Notes under the pieces: model-generated | Database searches by the model: none | Told to the model about the DNA's origin: nothing | What the model saw: the letters and a program-made list of their open reading frames with translations, nothing else | Assembly (NCBI RefSeq): GCF_024055725.1 | Contig: NZ_JAMXMX010000009.1 | Location: forward strand, 62,001-126,000 | Direction of reading: 5' to 3' | Source of the DNA: Actinoallomurus spadix | Lineage (GTDB): Bacteria > Actinomycetota > Actinomycetes > Streptosporangiales > Streptosporangiaceae | Length of the DNA stretch: 64,000 nucleotides | In this document: positions 27,900 through 36,852 of the stretch, piece after piece | Position numbering within the stretch: the first letter of the stretch is position 1 | Layout of the letters: every line of letters begins with the position of its first letter | Program-made: the position numbers and the translations under genes

Positions 27900-29312
27900 T
27901 CAGGCGTGCGCGGTGACGTACGGCTCGAGTTCGCCGGCCACGCGGGCCGGCACGCGGGCGTGCAGTGCCGTACCGTCCGCGGTGTGCTCCTGGGAGAGCA
28001 CCTCCCCGAGGTCGTGCACCCGGGCGACCAGGTCGCCGCGCTCGTACGGCACCAGGGCGTGGACCTCGTGATCGCCGCGCGGGAGGTTCTCCTCGATCGC
28101 GTCGAGCAGGGCGGCCACGCCCTCGCCGGTGCGCGCCGAGACCACGACGCTGTGCGGCTCGCGACGGCGGAGCCGGGCGAGGGAGATCTCGTCGGCCACG
28201 TCGGCCTTGTTGATCACGATGAGCTCGGGCACGCCGTCCGCGCCGAGCTCGCGCAGCACCTCACGGACCGCGGCGATCTGCGCCTCGGGGTCCGCGTCGG
28301 AGCCGTCCACGACGTGGAGGATCAGGTCGGCGTCGGCGACCTCCTCCAGCGTCGAGCGGAAGGCCTCGACGAGCTGGTGCGGCAGGTGACGCACGAACCC
28401 GACCGTGTCGGCGATCGTGAACGCCCGGCCGTTCGGCGTGCTCGCCCGCCGGACCGTGGGATCCAGGGTGGCGAACAGCGCGTTCTCGACGAGGACGCCG
28501 GCGCCGGTCACGCGGTTGAGCAGGCTGGACTTGCCGGCGTTGGTGTATCCGGCGATCGCGACCGAGGGGACCTGGCGGTTGCGCCGCCGGGACCGCTTGG
28601 TGTCGCGCGCCTTGCCCATCGCGTCGATCTGGCGGCGCAGGCGGGCCATGCGGGACCGGATCCGGCGCCGGTCCAGCTCGATCTTCGTCTCACCGGGTCC
28701 GCGGCCGCCGATGCCGACACCGCCGGCGGCGCGACCGCCGACCTGCCGGGACAGGTTGCCACCCCAGCCGCGCAGGCGGGGCAGGAGGTACTCGAGCTGG
28801 GCCAGCTCGACCTGCGCCTTGCCCTCACGGCTGCTGGCGTGCTGGGCGAAGATGTCGAGGATGAGGGCCGTCCGGTCGATCACCTTGACCTGGACGATCT
28901 CCTCCAGCTGACGGAGCTGGCTCGGGGTCAGCTCACCGTCGCAGATCACGGTGTCGGCGCCCGTGGAGATGACGACGTCGCGCAGCTCCTCCGCCTTGCC
29001 GGAACCGATGTAGGTCGCCGGGTCGGGCTTGGAACGCCGCTGGACCATCCCCTCCAGGACGTCGGATCCGGCGGTCTCGGCGAGGAGCGCGAGTTCGCGC
29101 AGGGAGTTCTCGGCCTGGGCCTCGTCGCCGTCGGTCCAGACGCCGATGAGGACGACGCGCTCCAGGCGCAGGGCTCGGTATTCGACCTCGGTGACGTCCC
29201 GGAGCTCCGTGGACAGGCCGGCCACGCGCCGCAGCGCCTGCCGGTCCTCCAGGTCGAGCTCACCGGTCAGCGGGGTCCGCTCTGGGTCTTCTTCGAAAGG
29301 AAAGTTCGTCAT
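27900..29312 (-). CDS. hflX: GTPase HflX
   Basis: A 470-residue ribosome-splitting GTPase that rescues stalled ribosomes under stress. The N-terminal nucleotide-binding domain includes DPATYIGSGKAEEL (about residues 97-110). A coiled-coil linker and GGRGPGETKIELDRRRIR (about 213-230) follow, then the G domain with G1 GYTNAGKSSLLN and G3 DTVGFVRHLP. The ATG at 29312 follows GGGGGAAC. In actinobacteria hflX is a monocistronic gene near dapF-miaA; here it is about 27 kb away. Confidence 0.95.
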   Translation of the reverse strand: MTNFPFEEDPERTPLTGELDLEDRQALRRVAGLSTELRDVTEVEYRALRLERVVLIGVWTDGDEAQAENSLRELALLAETAGSDVLEGMVQRRSKPDPATYIGSGKAEELRDVVISTGADTVICDGELTPSQLRQLEEIVQVKVIDRTALILDIFAQHASSREGKAQVELAQLEYLLPRLRGWGGNLSRQVGGRAAGGVGIGGRGPGETKIELDRRRIRSRMARLRRQIDAMGKARDTKRSRRRNRQVPSVAIAGYTNAGKSSLLNRVTGAGVLVENALFATLDPTVRRASTPNGRAFTIADTVGFVRHLPHQLVEAFRSTLEEVADADLILHVVDGSDADPEAQIAAVREVLRELGADGVPELIVINKADVADEISLARLRRREPHSVVVSARTGEGVAALLDAIEENLPRGDHEVHALVPYERGDLVARVHDLGEVLSQEHTADGTALHARVPARVAGELEPYVTAHA

Positions 29313-29471
29313 GTTCCCCCATGTCAACGCCGGAACGTCGCCGGATCTTCCCTGATGCTCCCATGACCAGGCCGGGAACACACCTCCTTATTCCGGACCG
29401 GCCGGTGCCCGGCTCGCGTGCGGGCCTTCCTGAAGGGGAGGGATACCCAGAGCCCGTTGACCGAGCTGCGG

Positions 29472-29510
29472 CGATCTTAATATCGTTTCCAGTAGGCAGA
29501 AGAATAATTT
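29472..29510 (+). promoter_or_regulatory. candidate promoter of the glycolate operon
   Basis: A strikingly A+T-rich stretch before aceB. AATAAT (29503-29508) matches the -10 consensus at five of six positions, and a CGAT-N6-ATCG dyad (29472-29485) sits at the -35 position, which otherwise lacks a good TTGACA match. Such an arrangement would suit an activator-dependent promoter. Confidence 0.35.
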
Positions 29511-29532
29511 CACTGTGCGAAAGGTGGCCTCG

Positions 29533-31134
29533 ATGTCCGAACCTCAAGGCGTGGAGCTGACCGGCCCGGTCCACGAGCGTTACGACGAGATCCTCACGCC
29601 CGAGGCGCTCGGCTTCCTCGCCGCTCTGCAGCGTGAGTTCGGCGGCCGCCGGAACGAGCTGCTGCGCAAGCGCGCCGAACGGCAGGAGGAGCTGGCCCGG
29701 GGCGGCACGCTGGACTTCCTGCCGGACACGGCGAGCGTCCGCCATGACGGCTCCTGGCGGGTCGCCAAGCCCGCGCCGGGCCTCGAGGACCGCCGCGTGG
29801 AGATCACCGGTCCGACCGACCGGAAGATGACCATCAACGCGCTGAACTCCGGCGCCAAGGTGTGGCTCGCCGACTTCGAGGACGCCAACACGCCGCTGTG
29901 GGAGAACATGGTCGGCGGCCAGCTCAACCTCCGCGACGCCCTCGACCGCACGATCGACTTCGAGACGGGCGGCAAGTCCTACCGGCTCAAGCCGGACGAG
30001 GAGCTGGCGACGATCGTCGTCCGGCCGCGCGGCTGGCACCTCGACGAGAAGCACGTCCTCGTCGACGGCGAGCGGATGTCGGGCTCGCTGTTCGACTTCG
30101 GGCTGTACTTCTTCCACTGCGCGCGGCGGCAGCTCGACAAGGGCAAGGGACCGTACTTCTACCTGCCGAAGATGGAGAGCCACCTGGAGGCGCGCCTCTG
30201 GAACGACGTCTTCAACCTCGCCCAGGACCTCCTGGAGATCCCGCGCGGCACGATCCGGGCCACGGTCCTGATCGAGACCATCCCGGCGGCGTTCGAGATG
30301 GAGGAGATCCTCTACGAGCTGCGCGACCACTCCGCGGGGCTGAACGCGGGCCGCTGGGACTACCTGTTCTCCGTCATCAAGAAGTTCCGCGCCCGGGGCC
30401 GGCAGTTCCTGCTGCCGGAGCGCAACGCGATCACGATGACGGCGCCGTTCATGCGGGCGTACACCGAGCTGCTGGTCCGCACGTGTCACAAGCGTGGCGC
30501 GCACGCGATCGGCGGCATGGCCGCGTTCATCCCGTCGCGCCGCGACGAGGAGGTCAACAAGGCCGCCTTCGAGAAGGTGCGGGCGGACAAGACCCGCGAG
30601 AGCGGCGACGGCTTCGACGGCTCCTGGGTCGCCCACCCCGACCTGGTGCCGCTCTGCCGGGAGATCTTCGACGGCGTGCTCGGTGAGAGGCCGAACCAGC
30701 TCGACCGGCTGCGCGAGGAGGTCTCCGTCGCCGCGTCGGACCTGCTGGCCGTGGACAAGACCCCGGGCGAGATCACCGAGGCGGGGCTGCGCAACAACAT
30801 CAGCGTCGGCCTGCAGTACATCGCCACGTGGCTCGGCGGCAACGGCGCGGTCGCCATCTTCAACCTGATGGAGGACGCCGCGACCGCCGAGATCTCCCGC
30901 TCCCAGATCTGGCAGTGGATCCACAACGACGTGAACCTCGCCGAAGGCCCCAAGATCACGAAGGACCTCGTGGAGCGGACCATCGACGAGGAGCTGGCCA
31001 AGATCCGCGAGTCGTACGGCGACGCGTTCGACGAGGAGCGGTTCGCCGACGCGCGGGCGCTGTTCACGGAGGTGGCGCTCGCCGACGACTACGCCGACTT
31101 CCTCACCCTCCCGGCGTACGAACGGATGCCGTGA
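29533..31134 (+). CDS. aceB: malate synthase A
   Basis: A 533-residue enzyme condensing glyoxylate with acetyl-CoA to malate. Signatures: LWLADFED-type [17 protein letters not shown] (about residues 114-130), [13 protein letters not shown] (about 166-178), the [19 protein letters not shown] segment (about 256-274) with the Mg2+ ligand Glu, and the C-terminal [20 protein letters not shown]. Size and sequence are of the A (AceB) type, not G (GlcB). The ATG at 29533 has AAGGTGG 5 bases upstream. It heads a five-gene operon with glcDEF and a permease, so here malate synthase probably serves glycolate use rather than only the glyoxylate shunt. Confidence 0.95.
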   Translation: MSEPQGVELTGPVHERYDEILTPEALGFLAALQREFGGRRNELLRKRAERQEELARGGTLDFLPDTASVRHDGSWRVAKPAPGLEDRRVEITGPTDRKMTINALNSGAKVWLADFEDANTPLWENMVGGQLNLRDALDRTIDFETGGKSYRLKPDEELATIVVRPRGWHLDEKHVLVDGERMSGSLFDFGLYFFHCARRQLDKGKGPYFYLPKMESHLEARLWNDVFNLAQDLLEIPRGTIRATVLIETIPAAFEMEEILYELRDHSAGLNAGRWDYLFSVIKKFRARGRQFLLPERNAITMTAPFMRAYTELLVRTCHKRGAHAIGGMAAFIPSRRDEEVNKAAFEKVRADKTRESGDGFDGSWVAHPDLVPLCREIFDGVLGERPNQLDRLREEVSVAASDLLAVDKTPGEITEAGLRNNISVGLQYIATWLGGNGAVAIFNLMEDAATAEISRSQIWQWIHNDVNLAEGPKITKDLVERTIDEELAKIRESYGDAFDEERFADARALFTEVALADDYADFLTLPAYERMP

Positions 31135-31164
31135 CTCTCGCCGATCAACGAAAAAAGGGCGAGG

Positions 31165-32616
31165 ATGTCTGGTATGGCACTGCTTGACGGGCTCGCGGCA
31201 CGGCTCAGGGAGATCGTCGGCGCGGAGAGTGTCATCACCGACCCGGCGGAGCTGGCCACGTACGACTGTGACGGGCTGACCTACCACCGGGCCACGCCGG
31301 GCGTCGTGGTGCTGCCGGACACCACCGAGCAGATCGCGGCGATCGTCCGGGCCTGCGCGGGCGCCGGCGTGCCGTACGTCGCGCGCGGCTCGGGGACGGG
31401 ACTGTCCGGCGGCGCCCTCCCCCGTACGGACGGCGTGCTGATCGTGACCTCCAGGATGCGCCGCGTCCTGGAGGTCGACGCCGCGAACCAGCGGGCGGTC
31501 GTCGAGCCCGGGGTCATCAACCTCGACGTCACCCGGGCCGCGCGGCCGTACGGCTACTACTTCGCGCCCGACCCGTCGAGCCAGCAGGTCTGCTCGATCG
31601 GCGGGAACGTCGCGGAGAACTCCGGCGGCGCGCACTGCCTGAAGTACGGCTTCACCGTGAACCACGTCCTGGCCTGCGAGGTCGTCACACCGGACGGGGA
31701 GATCGTCGAGCTGACCGAGGGTCCCGGGTACGACCTGCTGGGCGCGTTCGTCGGCTCGGAGGGCACGCTCGGCATCACCACCAAGGTCACCGTACGGCTG
31801 ACGCGCCTGCCGGAGAGCGTGCGCACGCTGCTGGCGGGATTCGACTCGATGGAGCGCGCCGGCGCCGCCGTGTCGGCCATCATCGCCGACGGGGTGGTGC
31901 CCGCCGCGATCGAGATGATGGACGCCCTGTCCATCGAGGCGGCGGAGGCCGCGGTGAGCTGCGGGTACCCGCCCGGCGCGGGCGCGGTCCTCATCGTCGA
32001 GCTGGACGGCCCCGCGCCGGAGGTCGACGTGCAGTTCGAGCGGGTGAAGGAGCTGTGCGCGGAGGCGTTCGAGCTGCGGGTCGCCGCCGACGACGTCGAA
32101 CGCGGGCTGATCTGGCGCGGCCGCAAGTCGGCGTTCGCCGCGGTCGGCCGGATCAGCCCCGACTACATCGTGCAGGACGGCGTCATCCCCCGGACGACGC
32201 TGCCGCAGGTCCTGGCCCGCATCGACGCGATCTCCCGGGAGCACGGCGTGCGCGTCGCGAATGTCTTCCACGCCGGCGACGGCAACCTCCACCCGCTCGT
32301 GCTGTTCGACGGCGCGGAGGCGGGCGCGGGCGAGCGCGCCGAGGAGGTGTCCGGGCGGATCCTCGACCTGTGCATCGAGCACGGCGGGTCGATCACCGGC
32401 GAGCACGGCGTGGGGATCGACAAGGCCCGGCACATGCCGCGGATGTTCACCGGCGAGGACCTGGACACGATGCAGATGGTGCGGTGCGCGTTCGACCCGG
32501 CGGGGCTGTGCAACCCGGGAAAGATCTACCCGACGCCCCGGCTGTGCGGCGAGGCGCCGGGCCGGCGCAAGGGCGTGCATCCGCTGGTCGGGAGCGGAAA
32601 GGCGGACCTCTTCTGA
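31165..32616 (+). CDS. glcD: glycolate oxidase FAD subunit GlcD
   Basis: A 483-residue FAD-linked oxidase that oxidises glycolate (or D-lactate) to the 2-oxo acid. The FAD-binding domain shows VARGSGTGLSGGAL (about residues 74-87), QQVCSIGGNVAENSGG (about 139-154) and GSEGTLGITT. The C-terminal cap has HAGDGNLHP and ITGEHGVGIDKA. It starts 30 bases after aceB with AAGGG before the ATG. Its last codons (KADLF stop) are duplicated just downstream, creating mini-ORFs before glcE. Confidence 0.93.
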   Translation: MSGMALLDGLAARLREIVGAESVITDPAELATYDCDGLTYHRATPGVVVLPDTTEQIAAIVRACAGAGVPYVARGSGTGLSGGALPRTDGVLIVTSRMRRVLEVDAANQRAVVEPGVINLDVTRAARPYGYYFAPDPSSQQVCSIGGNVAENSGGAHCLKYGFTVNHVLACEVVTPDGEIVELTEGPGYDLLGAFVGSEGTLGITTKVTVRLTRLPESVRTLLAGFDSMERAGAAVSAIIADGVVPAAIEMMDALSIEAAEAAVSCGYPPGAGAVLIVELDGPAPEVDVQFERVKELCAEAFELRVAADDVERGLIWRGRKSAFAAVGRISPDYIVQDGVIPRTTLPQVLARIDAISREHGVRVANVFHAGDGNLHPLVLFDGAEAGAGERAEEVSGRILDLCIEHGGSITGEHGVGIDKARHMPRMFTGEDLDTMQMVRCAFDPAGLCNPGKIYPTPRLCGEAPGRRKGVHPLVGSGKADLF

Positions 32617-32657
32617 TGACGACGGACCTGCCGCCGATGAAGGCGGACCTGTTCTGA
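32616..32657 (+). CDS. 13-codon mini-ORF linking glcD to glcE
   Basis: ATG overlapping the glcD stop as TGATG encodes MTTDLPPMKADLF and stops. The last five residues equal the GlcD C terminus, so it arose by duplication of the glcD end. It ends in another TGATG that starts the next mini-ORF. A peptide function is doubtful; a role in passing reinitiating ribosomes to glcE is more plausible. Confidence 0.4.
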   Translation: MTTDLPPMKADLF

Positions 32658-32674
32658 TGGCGGTGCTGTGCTGA
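32657..32674 (+). CDS. 5-codon mini-ORF before glcE
   Basis: ATG GCG GTG CTG TGC TGA, overlapping both neighbours by TGATG. Its first four codons equal those of glcE, so it is a duplicate of the glcE start that is closed by a stop after five codons. Confidence 0.35.
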   Translation: MAVLC

Positions 32675-33837
32675 TGGCGGTGCTGGACGATCTCGGCAAG
32701 GCGTGCGAGGTCCGGCCGGGCGAGGACGGCGACGCCGTCCAGGGCGTCACGCCGTCGTACGTCGCCGCGCCCGCGTCGGTCGCGGAGGCCGCCGACCTGA
32801 TGCGGGCGGCCGCCGCGCACGGGCTCACGGTGGTCCCGCGCGGCGCGGGGACGAAGACGCACTGGGGCGCGCCGCCGGACGGCTGCGACCTGCTCGTGGA
32901 CACCCGCCGGCTGCGCCGGATCGTCGAGCACGCCGCCGGGGACCTCGTCGTCAAGACCGAGGCCGGACTGCCCCTGGACGACCTGCGCGAGGCGCTCGCC
33001 GGGTCGCGGCAGCAGCTCGCCCTCGACCCGCCGCCGCCGGGCGGGACCGTCGGCGGGGTCCTGGCGACCGGGACCGCCGGGCCGCGCCGGCTGTTGTACG
33101 GCTCGGCGCGCGACCTGCTGATCGGCATCACCGTCGTCCGCGCCGACGGCGTCGTCGCGCACGCGGGCGGCAAGGTCGTCAAGAACGTCGCCGGGTACGA
33201 CCTCGGCAAGCTGTTCACCGGCTCGTACGGGACGCTGGGCCTGATCGTCGAGGCGGCGTTCCGGCTGCATCCGCTGCCGCGCGCCACGGCGTACGTCTCC
33301 GCCACCGCCTCCGACGCCGGACAGGCCCTCGCCATGGCCCAGGCGCTGCTGCACTCGGCGCTGGTGCCGGCCGCGATCGAGGTGGACGGGCCCGGCCCGA
33401 TCACCGTCGCGGCGCTGTTCGAAGGTGTGCCCGCCGGGGTCGTGCCCCGGGCCGAGGCGGCGTGCGGGCTCATCGGCGGCCGGACGGGCGAGGGCCCGCC
33501 CGGCTGGTGGGGCCGGCTCCCCGATGGGGAGGTGCTGGCCGAGGTACACGCCCTGCCGACCGCCCTTCCGGCCCTGTTCGCCGAGCTGGACGGCGCGGCG
33601 CGAATCCGGGGCTCGGCCGGGCGCGGCGTGTGGCACGTGGCCCTGCCCGCCGACGGCGCGGACGACGCTCTCGCGCGGCTGCGCCGCCACGGCACGGCGG
33701 TCGCGCTCACCGCGCCGGCGGGCGTACGGCTCGACCGGTGGGGGCCGAGTCCGGTGCTGCCGCTGATGCGCCGGGTCAAGGACCAGTTCGATCCCGAGCA
33801 CCGGATGGCGCCGGGCCGCTTCGCCGGAGGCATCTAG
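32674..33837 (+). CDS. glcE: glycolate oxidase subunit GlcE
   Basis: A 387-residue second FAD-binding subunit of glycolate oxidase. It has an FAD domain of the same family as GlcD: VPRGAGTKTHWGAPP (about residues 54-68), DPPPPGGTVGGVLATGTAGPRR (split over about 117-138) and KVVKNVAGYDLGKLFTGSYGTLG (about 168-190). The ATG at 32674 is the third TGATG stop-start in a row after glcD. The stop overlaps the glcF start as TAGTG. GlcE is required with GlcD and GlcF for the active membrane complex. Confidence 0.9.
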   Translation: MAVLDDLGKACEVRPGEDGDAVQGVTPSYVAAPASVAEAADLMRAAAAHGLTVVPRGAGTKTHWGAPPDGCDLLVDTRRLRRIVEHAAGDLVVKTEAGLPLDDLREALAGSRQQLALDPPPPGGTVGGVLATGTAGPRRLLYGSARDLLIGITVVRADGVVAHAGGKVVKNVAGYDLGKLFTGSYGTLGLIVEAAFRLHPLPRATAYVSATASDAGQALAMAQALLHSALVPAAIEVDGPGPITVAALFEGVPAGVVPRAEAACGLIGGRTGEGPPGWWGRLPDGEVLAEVHALPTALPALFAELDGAARIRGSAGRGVWHVALPADGADDALARLRRHGTAVALTAPAGVRLDRWGPSPVLPLMRRVKDQFDPEHRMAPGRFAGGI

Positions 33838-35099
33838 TGGAGGAGTTCCGGGAGCTGCTCGACGACTGCGTGCACTGCGGGTTCTGCCTGCCGACCTGCC
33901 CGACGTACGTGCTGTGGGGCGAGGAGATGGACTCGCCGCGCGGCCGCATCCACCTCATGGACCAGCTGGAACACGGCGGGCCGCTGACCGACTCGACCGT
34001 CGAGCACGTGGACCGCTGCCTCGGCTGCATGGCGTGCGTGACCGCGTGCCCGTCCGGGGTCCGCTACGACCGGCTCATCGAGCTGACGCGGGCGCGGATC
34101 GAGGAGGACCATCCGCGGTCGCGCGGGGAGCGGCTGCTGCGTGAGCTGATCTTCGCCGTTTTCCCGTACCCGCGGCGGCTGCGGGCGCTGCGCGGGCCGC
34201 TGCGGGCGTACCGCCGGCTGCACCTGGACCTCGGACCGCTCCTGGAGCGGGTCTCCCCCACCCTGGCGGCGATGGAGCGTCTCACGCCGCCACCGGCCCG
34301 GCACGTACGGCTGCCGGAGCGCGTCCCCGCCCACGGGGAGCGCCGGGCCGTCGTGGGGATGCTGACCGGGTGCGTGCAGCGCGAGTTCTTCCCCGGCGTG
34401 AACGCCGCGACCGCCCGCGTGCTGGCCATGGAGGGCTGCGACGTCGTCATCCCGAAGGGGCAGGGCTGCTGCGGGGCGCTGTCGCTGCACAGCGGCCGGG
34501 CCGGGGAGGCGAAGGCGTTCGCGCGCGCGGTCATCGAGGCGTTCGCGGACGTGGACGTGGTCGTCGTGAACGCGGCCGGGTGCGGGTCCGCGATGAAGGA
34601 CTACGGTGCCGTGCTGGCCGGCGACCCCGAGTGGGCCGGGCGGGCGGCCGCGCTGTCCGCGAAGACGCGTGACCTCGCGGAGTTCCTGGCCGAGCTGGGG
34701 CCGCGCGCCACCCGGCATCCCCTGGACCTGACGGTCGCGTACCACGACGCGTGTCACCTCGGGCACGCCCAGGGGGTGCGCGCGCAGCCCCGGCGGCTGC
34801 TCGCCGGCATCCCCGGGCTGCGGGTCAGGGAGGTCGCCGAGCCGGAGATCTGCTGCGGGTCCGCCGGGGTGTACAACCTGCTGCGGCCGGAGGCGGCGGG
34901 CGAGCTCGGCGAACGCAAGGCGGAGAACGTCGCGGCGACCGGCGCGGACCTGCTCGTCGCCGCGAACCCCGGCTGCACCCTGCAGATCACCACCGCCCTG
35001 CGCCGCCGCGGGCGGGAACTGCCGGTGGCCCACACGGCAGAGGTCCTGGACGCGTCCATTCGGGGGATCGGCAAGGAGTCGTTTCTGTCCCGGAGGTGA
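33837..35099 (+). CDS. glcF: glycolate oxidase iron-sulfur subunit GlcF
   Basis: A 420-residue electron-transfer subunit. It has two N-terminal 4Fe-4S ferredoxin motifs (CVHCGFCLPTCP and CLGCMACVTACP, about residues 11-75) and two CCG cysteine-rich domains (GCCGALSLHSG and EICCGSAGVYN). It passes electrons from GlcD/E flavins to the quinone pool at the membrane. The GTG start has GGAGG 7 bases upstream and overlaps the glcE stop. The permease gene follows two bases later. Confidence 0.93.
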   Translation: MEEFRELLDDCVHCGFCLPTCPTYVLWGEEMDSPRGRIHLMDQLEHGGPLTDSTVEHVDRCLGCMACVTACPSGVRYDRLIELTRARIEEDHPRSRGERLLRELIFAVFPYPRRLRALRGPLRAYRRLHLDLGPLLERVSPTLAAMERLTPPPARHVRLPERVPAHGERRAVVGMLTGCVQREFFPGVNAATARVLAMEGCDVVIPKGQGCCGALSLHSGRAGEAKAFARAVIEAFADVDVVVVNAAGCGSAMKDYGAVLAGDPEWAGRAAALSAKTRDLAEFLAELGPRATRHPLDLTVAYHDACHLGHAQGVRAQPRRLLAGIPGLRVREVAEPEICCGSAGVYNLLRPEAAGELGERKAENVAATGADLLVAANPGCTLQITTALRRRGRELPVAHTAEVLDASIRGIGKESFLSRR

Positions 35100-35101
35100 G
35101 C

Positions 35102-36733
35102 GTGTTCCGCCAGGTGCTCGATCCCGTCGCCCATTCCCTCGCCTGGAGTTCGCTGGTCGCCGCGCTGCCGCTGCTGACGCTGTTCGTGCTGCTCGGCGGC
35201 CTGCGCATGCGGGCTTGGACCGCTTCGCTGGTCGCCCTCGCCGTCGCGCTGGCCGTGGCGGTCTGGGCGTACGGGATGCCGGCCGGCCAGGCGGCCCTGG
35301 CCGGGACGGAGGGGGCGGCGTTCGGGTTCTTCCCGATCCTGTGGATCGTGATCAACGCGATCTGGGTCTACACGATGACGGTGGAGACCGGGCACTTCGA
35401 CGTGCTGCGGCGCTCGTTCGCGCGGGTCAGCGACGACCAGCGGATTCAGGCGATCATCATCGCGTTCTCGTTCGGGGCGCTGCTGGAGGCTCTCGCGGGG
35501 TTCGGCACGCCGGTGGCGGTCACCTCGGTCATGCTGATCGCGCTGGGCTTCCGGCCGCTCAAGGCCGCGGTGCTGGCGCTGACCGCGAACACCGCGCCGG
35601 TGGCCTTCGGCGCGATGGCCACCCCCATCCTCACGCTCGGCAAGGTGACGTCGCAGTCGAGCGACACCCTCGGGGCGATGGTCGGGCGGCAGACGCCGAT
35701 CCTCGCGCTGTTCGTGCCGCTGGTGCTCGTCGGCATCGTCGACGGGCGCCGCGGCCTGCGGGAGACCTGGGCACCCGCGCTCGGCTGCGGGGTGGCCTTC
35801 GCGGCCGCGCAGTACGCCACGTCGAACTTCGTGTCGGTTCCGCTGGCGGACGTGGTGGCGTCGCTGGTGTCGGTCGCCGCGGTGGTGGCGATGGTACGGG
35901 CGCGGCCGCGCCCGAGCGGCCACGTGGTCGTGGCGGGCGGCGCGGCGGACGAGCCGACGCCGGAGTTCGCCGAGCGGGTCGCCCACCCGGACGACCGCCG
36001 GGAGGTCCTGCGGGCCTACCTGCCGTACGCGACGATCATCGTGGTGTTCGTCGTCTGCCAGATAACGGCGATCAAGAACGCGCTCGGCGAGGCGACGCGG
36101 ACGGTGCGCTGGCCGGGTCTTCACCTGGAGAACGCCGCGGGCAGACCGCTCTCCCTGCCGGCCTTCACGGTGAACTACCTGACGTCCCCGGGCACCCAGA
36201 TGCTGGCCGCCGGACTGCTCACCATGATCATTTTGCGCATTCCGGTCGGCGGCGCACTACGGGCCTATCGCGACACGCTGGTACAGCTGCGCTGGGCGAT
36301 TCTCACCGTCATGCTCGTTCTCGCGCTGGCCTTCGTGATGAACGCGTCGGGACAAACGATCACTTTGGGCACCTGGATGGCGGGGGCCGGGGGATTCTTC
36401 GCGTTCCTCTCCCCCATCCTCGGCTGGCTCGGCACGGCGGTGACCGGCTCCGACACCTCCTCGAACTCCCTGTTCGGCGCCCTGCAGGTGGCCGCCGCGG
36501 GCCGGGCCGACCTGTCGCCGGTGCTCCTGGCCGCCGCCAACAGTTCCGGCGGAGTGCTCGGCAAGATGGTGTCCCCGCAGAATCTGGCGATCGCCGCCGC
36601 GGCGGTCGGACTGGACGGCCGGGAGGGCGACATCCTCCGCCGGGTGATCATTTGGAGTCTCGTGTTCCTGGCCGGCATGTGCGTGCTGGTCCTTTTGCAG
36701 GCCGGTGCCATTCTCGCGTGGATGGTGCCCTGA
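35102..36733 (+). CDS. L-lactate/glycolate permease (LctP/GlcA family)
   Basis: A 543-residue permease with about 13 hydrophobic helices. Family segments: FFPILWIVINAIWVYTMTVE (about residues 78-97), ALLEALAGFGTPVAVTSVML (about 125-144), GWLGTAVTGSDTSSNSLFG (about 441-459) and GKMVSPQNLAIA. Members carry lactate and glycolate with protons. Context with glcDEF and aceB favours glycolate. The GTG at 35102 is preceded by GGAGGTGAGC, which overlaps the glcF end, so it is the last gene of the operon. Confidence 0.9.
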   Translation: MFRQVLDPVAHSLAWSSLVAALPLLTLFVLLGGLRMRAWTASLVALAVALAVAVWAYGMPAGQAALAGTEGAAFGFFPILWIVINAIWVYTMTVETGHFDVLRRSFARVSDDQRIQAIIIAFSFGALLEALAGFGTPVAVTSVMLIALGFRPLKAAVLALTANTAPVAFGAMATPILTLGKVTSQSSDTLGAMVGRQTPILALFVPLVLVGIVDGRRGLRETWAPALGCGVAFAAAQYATSNFVSVPLADVVASLVSVAAVVAMVRARPRPSGHVVVAGGAADEPTPEFAERVAHPDDRREVLRAYLPYATIIVVFVVCQITAIKNALGEATRTVRWPGLHLENAAGRPLSLPAFTVNYLTSPGTQMLAAGLLTMIILRIPVGGALRAYRDTLVQLRWAILTVMLVLALAFVMNASGQTITLGTWMAGAGGFFAFLSPILGWLGTAVTGSDTSSNSLFGALQVAAAGRADLSPVLLAAANSSGGVLGKMVSPQNLAIAAAAVGLDGREGDILRRVIIWSLVFLAGMCVLVLLQAGAILAWMVP

Positions 36734-36852
36734 CGAACGGTCATCTCCGCGGTAATTCTGAATTTCGACCTACTTTGCTATCTTTTGTCCTCTCCAAACC
36801 ATCGGGCAAGGCTCCGACCTGCCCGCACGCGGCCATCGAACCGGGATGATCA

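Larger units (their letters stand above)
32599..32685 (+). repeat. tandem duplications at the glcD/glcE junction
   Basis: A 20-base sequence with the glcD stop codon (32599-32618) recurs at 32640-32659 with one mismatch. A 15-base sequence holding TGATG and the glcE start (32654-32668) recurs at 32671-32685. Each copy carries a stop-start TGATG. Confidence 0.85.

Noticed and set aside
29260-33801. A 1513-codon open frame on the minus strand across aceB-glcD-glcE
   Set aside because: It is antisense to three genes with clear enzyme signatures; long antisense frames are expected at this base composition, and its translation has no domain and a biased Arg/His/Asp content.
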